Source: Rhynchopus euleeides
Lineage: Eukaryota; Euglenozoa; Diplonemea; Diplonemida; Diplonemidae
Direction: 5' to 3'
Assembly (NCBI GenBank): GCA_963210315.1
Contig: OY723278.1
Location: 1,302,001 to 1,366,000 of the forward strand
Length of the DNA stretch: 64,000 nt
Both the position numbers and the translations under genes were made by a program. The notes beneath the pieces were generated by a model that saw nothing but the letters and a program-made list of their open reading frames with translations, searched no databases and was not told the DNA's origin. Position 1 is the first letter of the stretch. Every line of letters starts with the position of its first letter. This document shows positions 27,681 through 36,618 of this stretch, piece after piece.

Positions 27681-29000
27681 CCTGGCTGTCTAAAAAATTA
27701 TTTTTTTAAAAATCGCATTGTCTTTTCGACCCTATACCAAAAGTGGTCCCAAATCGGTCCGGGACGACCGTCCACAACCGTCCACACTCTCTAAATGCTC
27801 GATGTTGCATTTTAAATTCAAAATTTCACATTTTCCTGCCAACTGGGCCCGTTTCCTTAGGAAAATGGCTCAAAATCGCAATCACTCCATTTCTACGGGC
27901 CACCACAGGCCAATCGAGTACCAAAATCGGTTTTTTCGCATTCTACGGCCACAGCCAGACCGTCCACACCCAAAAATCACCCCCAGGTGGTCAATATGGG
28001 GGTGTTCTGGCACTTTTTCACCTGTGGACGGTTGTGGACGGTTGTGGACAGTTGCGGACGGTCTGAAAACAGGTTGTTCGAGGTTTCTGGTGGTTGCGAG
28101 ACGTTGTTAGAGGTCGCCAGTCCTCGGGCAGACCGTCCACCAGTGGATATCCCCCGTGGCGAAAAAAAAGTTTTTCTCCCAAAAAAACATATTTCTGGAA
28201 ACCAGCTTGGCGAAAAAAAATATTTTCGCCACGGGATTTTTGGCTGGGGGAAAAAAAGTCCGAGTTCCCTGCCCTGGAGGTCAGATTTCTTTTCAACTAT
28301 TTCTCAAAGCCCTGAACTCTGACGCACAGGAGGCCAAGCTGGTCGATACATCGACAGCGAAATTTGTGTCCTCGGTCGGACTTCACGACTGTGTCAAAGG
28401 CAGGCACAGGCCTCCTGGAGGGGGGTGAAGACTATGCTTCGCCAGTTCCGTCGAGAAGTTGCTAACAGTCATGTACACTTTGGTTGTTTATGGTTTACAC
28501 TTCCCCGCAAGACTTGCTCGATGATGTCCTCAAGTATGCGAGGTTATTTGGAGTCCGGCCTCCCAGTTTCCGCTCTGCGGGCTTCATTTGATGACATTCA
28601 GGTCATCCAGACGGACAAAATAATGCAGAGGAAAACCTCGTTCGGGCAATTTGGCAACGGCAAGTACGCGTGTTGGGGCGGAGGTTCCAGAAGGGCGCTC
28701 ATGACTGACCGAGCGGGTTGAGGTTTCGGCGCCCGAAGGGCGCCGAAAAAAATTGAGGGGTAAAAAAAAATTCTGGCAAAATCGAGGGTCGAGAAAATTT
28801 TTTCGCCACCGGAAAAACCAGATTTTGGTGTCAGGATACAGCCTGCCGTCCACACCCAAAAAACACCCCCAGGGGGTCACGCTGGGGCTGTTATGGCACT
28901 TTTTCACCTGTGGACGGTTGTGGACGCTTGTGGACAGTTGTGTCCGGTCTACCAGGACCGACGTCAGGCGCCAGGGGGGACGGCGGTTACGAAGCCTGTG
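27681..29000. other. Gene-poor modules with CCGTCCAC words; decayed ORF traces
   Basis: Positions 27765-27790 carry ACCGTCCACAACCGTCCAC, and 28020-28060 and 28905-28945 carry its complement GTGGACGGTTGTGGACGG. These modules recur at 40796-41060. The segment 27659 to about 28060 is homologous to 36100-36247 plus 40648-40930, where MITE and DIRS insertions split it, and it therefore holds the empty DIRS site at 27807-27809. Between 28320 and 28720, short protein-like pieces in different frames (for example DDVLKYARLFGVRPP) suggest a decayed gene. Nothing intact is seen. Confidence 0.5.
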
Positions 29001-29695
29001 ACAGCTAGCTGTTGCATTATATCGTCAAATAACAGCTAGCTGATGCATTTGTGAGTAACAGCTAGCTGTAGAATGTCATTTGCGAGGAACAGCTAGCTGT
29101 GGCATTATATTGCCAAATAACAGCTAGCTGTTACATTTGCGAGTAACAGCTAGCTGTAGAATGGCATTTGCGAGTAACAGCTAGCTGTTGCCTTATATTG
29201 CCAAATAACAGCTAGCTGTAGAATGTCATTTGCGAGGAACAGCTAGCTGTGGCATTATATTGCCAAATAACAGCTAGCTGTTACATTTGCGAGTAACAGC
29301 TAGCTGTTGCCTTATATTGCCAAATAACAGCTAGCTGTTGCATTTGTGAGTAACAGCTAGCTGTAGAATGTCATTTGCGAGGAACAGCTAGCTGTAGAAT
29401 GTCCTTTGTGAGTAACAGCTAGCTGTTGCATTATATTGCCAAATAACAGCTAGCTGTTGCATTTGCGAGGAACAGCTAGCTGTAGAATGGCATTTGCGAG
29501 GAACAGCTAGCTGTAGAATGTCCTTTGTGAGTAACAGCTAGCTGTTGCATTATATTGCCAAATAACAGCTAGCTGTTGCATTTGTGAGTAACAGCTAGCT
29601 GTAGAATGTCATTTGCGAGGAACACCTCGCTGTTGCATTATATTGCCAAATCACAGATTGCTGTGGCATTTTATTGGCCAGTAACAGCTAGCTGT
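29001..29695. repeat. Palindromic satellite with ACAGCTAGCTGT cores
   Basis: About 22 copies of the 12-bp palindrome ACAGCTAGCTGT (one or two altered) are spaced 26-32 bp apart. The spacers are of three kinds: TGCATTATATTGCCAAATA, TGCATTTGTGAGTA and AGAATGTCATTTGCGAGGA. The cores degrade to the right up to about 29790. Each core can form a cruciform. Confidence 0.92.
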
Positions 29696-30074
29696 GGCTT
29701 TTCTGAGTACCAGCTCGTTGTCATGTGGCATTTTCGTGAAACTCCTCGCTGTTGCATTTCCGAGTGAGAGATTGCTGTTTCTTGGCATTGGAATGTCACG
29801 GGGCGCAGCATTTCTGAATGCCATTTCTGTGACGGAGTCCACAGTCGCCCAGTGACCCCTCCCCTCCCGAATCAGGCCCCCCCCTCCCCTCCGGAACGGA
29901 CTTCCAAAGGACTATCATTTCGAGAAGGTGGGAGCGTCGCTTTTTTGATTCGCTCTCGACAGTCTGTCTCCCCTCCCCAACCTGTCGTTGTAGCCCTTGT
30001 GCCTGTCAGTGCCACCGCTTTTCTGCACTGCTCATCCCCACCGGCAGGAGGGTTTTTGGTCAGCCACACTTACG

Positions 30075-30293
30075 ATGCCCCCGAGAGTTCCTGTGAACGT
30101 GGATGAGTTGAAGGCCGCTATTGCATCTCTGGGGTCTCGCCGCAAGTGTCAGAAGCTACCGGCTCTCCTCCTCGCCAGGCTCGCTGCACGACAGCCAGGT
30201 GTCAAGAAGATGTCTATCGCTCAATGCCTCGCTGACTGCTGTCAGGAGGATGGAGGTATTCCTGGAGTGACGTGTTACCCGCCTAACAATTAA
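30075..30293 (+). CDS. Small ORF, unidentified, end replaced by repeat
   Basis: There are 72 codons from the ATG at 30075. The first about 64 residues are basic and helical (VDELKAAIASLGSRRKCQK, LLLARLAARQPGVKK) with a Cys-rich end (CLADCCQ). The last eight residues and the stop are encoded by the tandem repeat that starts at 30275, so the ORF appears cut off. A pyrimidine-rich leader from 29850 resembles that of an expressed gene. No family is recognised. Confidence 0.4.
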   Translation: MPPRVPVNVDELKAAIASLGSRRKCQKLPALLLARLAARQPGVKKMSIAQCLADCCQEDGGIPGVTCYPPNN

Positions 30294-30648
30294 TAAAGAG
30301 TGATCAACGGTGACAACACCCGTGCAGGGTTACCCACTTGACAATTAACAAAGAGGGCTCAACACCCGTGCAGGGTTAACCCGCCTAACAATTAGTAAAG
30401 AGCGATCAACAGTGACAACACCCGTGCAGGGTTTACCCGCCTAACAATTAATAAAGAGTGATCAACGGTGACAACACCCGTGCAGGGTTACCTACCTGAC
30501 AATTAATAAAGGAGGGATCAACACATGATGAGGCACGGGAGGGTGGCAAAAGGCCCCCAGACCCCAGAAATCACCGAAAAATGACATTCTCGATGTGCGG
30601 TGGGTCTGGTTTCTAGGTTTTTCGGGAGAAAATTGGCCAAAATAATTT
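30275..30648 (+). repeat. Segment with 60-70-bp tandem units, uninterrupted copy
   Basis: Four to five units carry CCTAACAATTAATAAAGAG and ACAACACCCGTGCAGGGTTA. The segment is the reverse complement of 21756-22129. Together with 30649-30695 it is the intact (empty) form of the site into which the 5.9-kb element inserted. Confidence 0.85.
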
Positions 30649-30661
30649 CGGAGACAAAATT

Positions 30662-32341
30662 TTGTTAGGGATTTCCGTTTGCTATGCCTCCTCTATTTTT
30701 AGAGACAACCTCCCCCCTCTTCTCGTGGCCCCAGGTGAACCATGCCAAGCGCTTTTTGTGGGCGGCGTGGACGGGGGGTTCAAGCCGGTCACGGTGCCGG
30801 ACCAGGTGGTGGAACAGGTCACATACACGAAGTGTGTGGAGGTCGAGGTGCCGCAGGGCCCGGTTATCCCGGGGCGCGTGGATGTGTCGGGGTCACCGGG
30901 TTGCTGTCAGTTCTGTGCGTCGCTCTTCACCACGGCCGTGCACCATGGGGAGTGTGGTCACTGCTCGAGGATGGTGTGCCCGACCTGCTGTGAGCTGGGC
31001 GAAGACGACACCAGGTGCGTCTGCACGCCACTACCTCTGCCACGCGAGGACCAAGGGGTGGCCCCTCATCCGCCGGGGCAAGCGGAGCCCCCTCCTCCGC
31101 CCCCGGCGAGCACCGCACTGACAAAGGCTTTGCTGGAGGGCCGGGCCCCAGGGGGAGGGGACGGTCTGTCCAGGCTGCAACGGTCTTTGGGGATGCAGGA
31201 GTGCACGGGGTTCCGTTTCACACCAGGCGACTGCTTCTTCGATGCGGCGGCTTTCATTATGGGAGGCTCGGCGGCGGGCATGCGGAGGCTAGCCGTCCAG
31301 GCGGTGCTACGTGACCCAGGCCTTTGTGCTCGGGCCGAGCCGAACAGCGAGTCCTGGGCTGCGGCCATGCGAGTCGAGGGTAGCCGGGACGAGGCTTCTT
31401 GGGCGGACCAGGTAGCAGTACATGGACTTGCGCTGGGGTCGGGGTGGGCTGTGGTGGTCCTATCTGATCAAGCGCCCCCCACGGTCCACCGCCCCCGGGT
31501 GAAGCCTTTCGTCGGAGTGCTTGGAGTCAAGCATCAGGGAAAGCACTACACCCCCCTTTTGGTGCCCCCACCTCTGGCGGAGGCAGTGTCTGCCCTCGCC
31601 CCCTCGCCGGTGTTGGGGCGGACTGGCTGTCCAGGGGGGGAGCAGGGCCTCCCCATGTGCCAGGTGCCGTCCCAGCCGTCGCGCCGCCGCTTTTACTGTG
31701 CCCGCTGTGCAGAGGCGGTGGATACCGCAGTCGAACACTGGCGTTGTTTCGGTTGCGATTGCAGGGCGTGTGGGGAATGCGTGGAGCAGGGGGAGACCTG
31801 TATGGATCTGGGGCCTCGGGACGCGGAGGAGCCGCCTGCGAGGGTCCCGCAGCCGCAGGACCAGGGTGATCCCCCTCGACGAGAAGGTGATCCCCCTCCT
31901 GCACCCACCGGCGCCCCGGCCACCGGCCGCTCCGACCCGACCGCCACCGAGGAAGGCTCCAACCCTGCGCAAGCACCAGCCACCTCGATGTCGTCGCAGC
32001 CGAAGCGGAAGCGGGAGTCGGCATCGCCGCAGCGTGGTCAGGAGATGGATGAGGACGACGGGGCCACGACGGTGGGGGAGTGGGAGGAGCAGTTCTGCCC
32101 CGACGTGCACCGACCGCAGGAGGAGCAGGAGGCGGCGCTCCGGGCCATTCAGGCTTGGTGGGCCGAGTTGGGGGATGACAAGGCCTCACAGGCGGAGGCG
32201 TACAACGTGGTCTGTTGTCGTCTGAGGGCGCGGGCAGGCAAGCGGGCGCGGGCGAGCCGGCCAGGGGCGCGGGGGTCTTCGCAGCGGAGTTCCCAGGGGT
32301 CCCAGAGCCAGGGGAGTAGGGCCGCCAGGGGAGCGAGATAG
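30662..32341 (+). CDS. OTU-like cysteine protease flanked by zinc-binding clusters
   Basis: The frame is open for 559 codons, but its first ATG is near residue 108. The start is therefore missing or in an upstream exon; a CAG at about 30734 after a pyrimidine tract is a plausible acceptor. A Cys/His cluster at residues about 80-120 (CCQFC, HCSRMVCPTCC, CVC) looks like a RING- or treble-clef-type zinc site. The OTU-like core follows: Asp190-Cys191 in GDCFFDAAA and His295 in GKHYTPLL. A second Cys-rich cluster lies at about 345-380 (YCARC, CFGCDCRACGEC). The tail is Pro-rich, acidic, then basic Arg/Ser/Gln. The expected role is removal of ubiquitin-like modifiers. Only the N-terminal edge overlaps the hAT-like end at 30681. 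It is convergent with the hAT transposase. Confidence 0.62.
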   Translation: MLGISVCYASSIFRDNLPPLLVAPGEPCQALFVGGVDGGFKPVTVPDQVVEQVTYTKCVEVEVPQGPVIPGRVDVSGSPGCCQFCASLFTTAVHHGECGHCSRMVCPTCCELGEDDTRCVCTPLPLPREDQGVAPHPPGQAEPPPPPPASTALTKALLEGRAPGGGDGLSRLQRSLGMQECTGFRFTPGDCFFDAAAFIMGGSAAGMRRLAVQAVLRDPGLCARAEPNSESWAAAMRVEGSRDEASWADQVAVHGLALGSGWAVVVLSDQAPPTVHRPRVKPFVGVLGVKHQGKHYTPLLVPPPLAEAVSALAPSPVLGRTGCPGGEQGLPMCQVPSQPSRRRFYCARCAEAVDTAVEHWRCFGCDCRACGECVEQGETCMDLGPRDAEEPPARVPQPQDQGDPPRREGDPPPAPTGAPATGRSDPTATEEGSNPAQAPATSMSSQPKRKRESASPQRGQEMDEDDGATTVGEWEEQFCPDVHRPQEEQEAALRAIQAWWAELGDDKASQAEAYNVVCCRLRARAGKRARASRPGARGSSQRSSQGSQSQGSRAARGAR

Positions 32342-33237
32342 CCGTAGGTCGGCTCCCCCCCCCCCCCCTACCCCCCTCTTTCCTTTCGCCCCTCCCCCCC
32401 CCCCCTCCCGTTCCCCACCCCCGTGCCCCCTTCCCCTTTCTTCCGGTGAATGCGCCAGCGGAGTCGGTCCACGCCCTCGCTGTCAGTCGCTTTCGCCTCT
32501 CCCCCCCTGCCCCCCCCCCCCCTTTACCTCGCCCCCTTTTCCCCTCACCAGCGGGCTGCCCCTTGTGAATGGTAGATTTGCCTACAGCCCCTTGTTCATG
32601 CCGCCAGCACGGAGCCCCACGCAGCTCAACCCCGGCCAGTGCGCGGTTTGTTTGCCCTAGAGCTTTGTTGTTTGTGTAGTTCATGTTACAGTGCTAAGAG
32701 CCCGTAGAAGCAAAAGTAGAACCTGCTGCGCTAGCCCCACCAAGCAGCCACAGTACGACAGGACGCGCGCAGGCACCGGGCCCCCTCTCCTAAAAAAAAA
32801 ATTTGGTCGTGCCAGCGGCACGTTTGATTTTTTTAACATTTTTTTGGTGCTGCCCTGGTGATTTTTTTTCGGCAGATCTTTTTTTTTTTTTTTTTTGTTT
32901 TTTTTGTGGGCACCGTGGCGCCTCTTTTAGATTAGGCAGTTTAACGTCGTGCCCAGGACGTGTTTTTTTTGTTTTTTTTTGTGCCGTGAGTGGCCCTGAC
33001 CTCCGCCGCCTGCAGTACCCACACACTGTGACACACACGCACACCCTCCCAACCCCCGCCGTGCTGTTGTGTCAGGGACAGGTAGTTTAACGTCGTTTCG
33101 GACGGGACGCGGCTTGTTTCTTTGATTTGACTGCGAAAACAGATACGGAACAAAGGTGAGTCGCAACTGAACGTTAACATATAACCAGAACAACCCCCCC
33201 CCCCTCTCTTCCCTCTCATGTCGGCACTCTTGCCGCA
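32342..33237. other. Convergent 3' region with C and T tracts
   Basis: It lies between the OTU gene and the hAT transposase, which face each other. It has several C runs of 9-13 (32357-32530) and T runs (32878-32905, 32960-32985). AGTTTAACGTCGT appears at about 32939 and 33086, each in a similar surrounding. No gene is seen. Confidence 0.5.
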
Positions 33238-35448
33238 TTAGTTCTTTGAGGCTGGTGATTGGGGAGGGGGGGCAGAATGGGAACGACGCGCGCTCTCGCG
33301 CTTTTGCTTCTTCCTGAAGTAAGCCGGGTGGTCGCGCGGGTGGAGCTCACGACGGTTGATCTTCAAGAAAAGGGCGTCGTCTACCCTGTGTGATTTCAGG
33401 CTGGCCCGGTACTTCGTCAACACGCGGTTGAGCTCCTTGAAGTGCCGTTCCACCGCAGCTTCGGTGTGTGCACTGGTCACCAAAGCCACGGAGAAGGTAG
33501 TCAGGATGGGCATTGCGGCGACCTGATGGTATCCCTCCCAAAACATGCGGAATGGGGTGTTTACAGGGCCCATGCGAAGGAAGGTGGCAACCTCCCTCTC
33601 GATCCTGGTGCGCAGGGTCTCCAACACGGGTTCCTCACCCATCTCAACTCCAATGGGTTGGCCGTCCTCGTCAACCGCAGCGTTGACCCCCCTGTAGTTC
33701 CTGCACTCAGCAAAGGGGAGGAGGTAGTGCATGAGACAAATGTGGTGTTCCTGCATCTTTTCCACAGACCAGTTTTGAGACAACTTGGAAGGGTTGAGGA
33801 AGTCGAACAATTTCAAACCATCGAAGGAAAAATTTGTCTGCATCCTCTCCTCGTAAAATGCCATCAGCTCAGCAGCAAGCCCCTTGAGTTCGCTGTCTGA
33901 CTGGATGAACTCCTCCTTGCTGATGTTTCTGAGCTGAGACCCAAGGTCATGCACCCCGGTTGCCAAGTCAAACAGTGACGACCTGTCTCCCTGAAATTTG
34001 TCCGTCATCTTGGCAATGGGGCCAGCGAGCGTGACGAAAAAATCATTCATGCGCCAAAATTTCGCATTGTTGCGGTCTTTCGGGAGCAGGTACTCCTTGA
34101 GGGCGGCGAGTCTATTTGCGGCATCCCAGACGGTGTTCCACCGGACCTCACAGATGCGTGACAGGCTGACTGGCTGCCTGGAACCATTGTCCCTCTGTGC
34201 AGTGTGGAGACTCTCCTGTTTCTGGGGCGTGCTGTAGTCATCGACGACCTTGCCCAGTTCCTCTCTCCACTCCTTGATTGGATCGAGTTTCACCGTAAAG
34301 TCCTTCATCAGCAGTTGCATGCTGTGTGCACTGCAACGGTAAACCAAAATCCCCATTTTGACAAGCCCATCCATTGCACTTTCAACCATATCCTCTGCTT
34401 CCGTGCTGTCAAGCTCATCTGTCTCCTCGTACCCGTCCCCGTCCCCGTCCCCGCTACCCTCTTCCCCCTCCTCCCCTTCTTCTTCATCCCCCATGTGCAA
34501 AACCCTCAGATCCTCAAGAGCACGCTGCATGGCTGCCGCGTTGTCCGCAACCACGCTGAAGACACGTATGTCTTCATCGAGAAGTTCCTGGATCACGGTC
34601 TGCATTTCTCCCAGAATCGTGTCCGCCGTGCTCGCAACAGTGAGGTGCACGTTTTTCCAGTAAAACATTTCGGTCCCCGTGGAAATTGCAAAACCCAAAA
34701 AATTCCGCCGACGCACCCGGGCCCCGTCAAGCATTAAAAAGACGTCCCTGCCCTTCAAATGCGTGATCACGTCTTTGCGGCAATCACTTGCCATGGATTG
34801 CTGGATGGATGGTGCAGTGCTGGGAAAAAGGTTCGCACCGGCAAGCATTTCTTGGGGAAGAATGCTCCGGAACGGGCTATCCGACCGGAGCACTTCCAGA
34901 GGGATATTGTGGAATGCAAGAGCATAAACCACCCTCTCTGCAAAAGTGTACCCGAACGGTGGCCTGTCTTGGGAGTGGAGGACTGGCACATCCTGGAGGA
35001 ACGTTGTCCTTGCATTCTCACTGCACAGGCCACTGTCTCTCGCAGGAGCATTCTGTGCGAGTGCCCTCCAGTGGGCCGCGTGCTTGTTCTCAAAATGCTT
35101 GCCGAGGGTTTTGGTCATCCACTCCTTGAGAAAGGTGGCAGAGCAAAAAGTGCACTTCACCTTGTCGATTACCCCCTCGATCGGGGAGGTCCAGGATTTG
35201 CATACCTCTGTGTCAGGGTTATATCCCGTCAGAAGGGGCCCACACACCTCCCCGGCCCAGACTGTGATGATGATGACGACGGCCGTGAAGTAGGCCAGCA
35301 CTTCCCGCAGCACACCGGGAAACGCCAGGCCACTCGACTGGGAACCGTTTAATGTCTTGCTCCCGGACCCCCGTGACTTCTTCATCGGCGGGGGGTCACC
35401 CACTTCTTCCGCCCACACAGCATGAAAGTTCAGGGGAACGTCATCCAT
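33238..35448 (-). CDS. hAT-family transposase
   Basis: The ORF has 736 codons, starting from the ATG at 35448. An in-frame extension to 35526 runs through the GAATC palindrome block and is not believable as protein. A BED-like zinc finger lies at residues 99-123 (Cys99, Cys102, His118, His123). The RNase H-like core has Asp241 (LMLDGAR) and Asp302 (VVADNAAAM) as likely catalytic acids, then RCSAHSMQLL (Cys372, His375) and EVRWNTVWD (about 434-442), all typical of hAT proteins. A 35-residue acidic Glu/Gly/Asp tract (321-355) interrupts the core. The C-terminus has the dimerisation segment HTEAAVERHFKELNRVLTKY. The frame is intact in both units. Terminal inverted repeats could not be assigned. 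Confidence 0.85.
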   Translation of the reverse strand: MDDVPLNFHAVWAEEVGDPPPMKKSRGSGSKTLNGSQSSGLAFPGVLREVLAYFTAVVIIITVWAGEVCGPLLTGYNPDTEVCKSWTSPIEGVIDKVKCTFCSATFLKEWMTKTLGKHFENKHAAHWRALAQNAPARDSGLCSENARTTFLQDVPVLHSQDRPPFGYTFAERVVYALAFHNIPLEVLRSDSPFRSILPQEMLAGANLFPSTAPSIQQSMASDCRKDVITHLKGRDVFLMLDGARVRRRNFLGFAISTGTEMFYWKNVHLTVASTADTILGEMQTVIQELLDEDIRVFSVVADNAAAMQRALEDLRVLHMGDEEEGEEGEEGSGDGDGDGYEETDELDSTEAEDMVESAMDGLVKMGILVYRCSAHSMQLLMKDFTVKLDPIKEWREELGKVVDDYSTPQKQESLHTAQRDNGSRQPVSLSRICEVRWNTVWDAANRLAALKEYLLPKDRNNAKFWRMNDFFVTLAGPIAKMTDKFQGDRSSLFDLATGVHDLGSQLRNISKEEFIQSDSELKGLAAELMAFYEERMQTNFSFDGLKLFDFLNPSKLSQNWSVEKMQEHHICLMHYLLPFAECRNYRGVNAAVDEDGQPIGVEMGEEPVLETLRTRIEREVATFLRMGPVNTPFRMFWEGYHQVAAMPILTTFSVALVTSAHTEAAVERHFKELNRVLTKYRASLKSHRVDDALFLKINRRELHPRDHPAYFRKKQKRESARRSHSAPPPQSPASKN

Positions 35449-35457
35449 GGGCTGCAG

Positions 35458-35525
35458 GGAATCGGATTCCTGGAATCGAGAATCCGATTCCGGAATCGAA
35501 AAACCGAGTGGAATCCGATTCCACA
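35458..35525. repeat. Short GAATC palindrome block upstream of the hAT gene
   Basis: It contains GGAATCGGATTCC and GGAATCCGATTCC words and directly abuts CATGGGCTGCA. It is a short relative of the blocks at 12053 and 15180. It may be part of the subterminal region of the hAT element. Confidence 0.7.
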
Positions 35526-35867
35526 AAAAAAGTCAAAAAATAGATTTCCCATTGGGTGACACTTGGTTTTTCATGGTTTTGTACGGGAAAAAGACAATGC
35601 GATTTTTCGTGATTTTTCACCTCGGATGAGCCTCGATTTCGCAAAGTCGTCGGATTACCGAGACTTCTTGCTGAGCAGTGAATGGGGTCTGGCGAAATGA
35701 GGGCAGGAACATGCTTAGATTGACGATTCAGTGCGAAATAATGGCCATCGTGGATTCCGCGAGCCAAATTAGGTAGTCATTTTTCTGCTTGCGTTTTTTT
35801 AGTTGTATTTTTTTCGCGAATCTGGGCCATAAAATGGATTTTTGGTGGGCGACCGAAATCCACCGGG
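35526..35867. other. AT-rich non-coding stretch
   Basis: I see no ORF of interest and no repeat I could match elsewhere in the window, other than its copy in the second unit. Confidence 0.4.
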
Positions 35868-36100
35868 GCAGGCGCCGGAAATTTTCAGGCGTGGTTTATT
35901 ATGTTGTGTTGACGTTGTGTTGGCCGGAAGTATTCAGGGACAAGTCAGGGACGGAGAGCCAGCCACCTGGCCCAACCAAAAACCGGATTTTCAACCAAAA
36001 ATTCGAATTTTTTTCACGGTGTGCGAATGTGTTCAGAGTAACGGAAAATGCCCAAATTTTCATGTATCGAAAGAGTTGGCGAGCAATTCGTCCTTCTGTT
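35868..36100 (-). repeat. Family Z fragment, right half, inverted
   Basis: It is the reverse complement of 14146-14378. It ends in CCTTCTGTT exactly where the hAT-like end TAGTGGAGGCATAGC starts (36100). Confidence 0.85.
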
Positions 36101-36247
36101 AGTGGAGGCATAGCCTGCTGACCTGGCTGTCTAAAAAATTATTTTTTTTAAAATCGCATTGTCTTTTCGACCCTATACCAAAAGTGGTCCCAAATCGGTC
36201 CGGGACGACCGTCCACAACCGTCCACACTCTCTAAATGCTCGATGTT

Positions 36248-36356
36248 GGGGGCCTTCGCTACCAAGTGTGACTGAGTGAGAAAAAGTGAGCTCCAGCCCA
36301 CTTCCCCTCACTGACTGACGAGCTGTGACGAGCAGTGACTGGTAGCGAGGGCCCCC
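36248..36356. mobile_element. 109-bp miniature inverted-repeat element
   Basis: The 17-bp ends, GGGGGCCTTCGCTACCA and its complement, have one mismatch. The 3-bp duplication GTT lies at 36245-36247 and 36357-36359. The interior is rich in CACTGA/TCAGTG words. It lies five bases from the left end of DIRS copy 2 and is absent from the homologous site at 27807. TIRs starting GG with 3-bp duplications fit a PIF/Harbinger-like MITE, although GTT is not their usual TNA target. Confidence 0.75.
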
Positions 36357-36618
36357 GTTGCTGGCCACAGTGGGCCTGCTCACTAGTCGGAGTTCCCAAG
36401 GTTCCTGCCCCCCTCTCCCCTCGGTTCCATGCCATCTCTCCCCTTCTCTATTCGGTCACAGGAATGTTGGCTTGCAGTCCGTATAATTCTTGGGTTTTAC
36501 ACACAACCCCCCACACCTCAGGTAACGACAAGCTCCAACTTACTTTCTCCCACGGACTGCGCAAAGCCTTTTCTCTTTTTACACTTCAGAGAAGCAGTCC
36601 GTGGGAGAAGCTCTTAAA

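Larger units (their letters stand above)
27659..30695. mobile_element. Interval bounded by 15-bp hAT-like inverted ends
   Basis: TAGAGGAGGCATAGC at 27659-27673 and its exact complement at 30681-30695 face each other like the ends of one hAT element. No 8-bp duplication flanks this pair (ACAAACGG against TTTTTAGA), so they may belong to different insertions or to a rearranged one. The same ends occur at 15818 (inverted) and 36100 (TAGTGGAGGCATAGC); both of those adjoin CTTCTGTT/AACAGAAG in repeat family Z, as an 8-bp target duplication would predict. The interval holds no transposase. Confidence 0.45.

Noticed and set aside
27659..30695. Calling 27659-30695 a single complete hAT element
   Set aside because: The facing 15-bp ends are perfect but the flanking octamers differ (ACAAACGG and TTTTTAGA), so they were reported only as an interval with hAT-like ends.
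31527..32684. 385-codon minus-strand ORF opposite the OTU gene
   Set aside because: It is antisense to a frame with recognisable OTU motifs; its composition (Pro, Arg, Gly) is that of a GC-rich shadow.
35449..35526. N-terminal extension of the hAT transposase to an upstream ATG
   Set aside because: The 26 extra codons are read from the GAATC palindrome block, which gives the same Glu/Ser/Asp pattern wherever it occurs; the ATG at 35448 is preferred.
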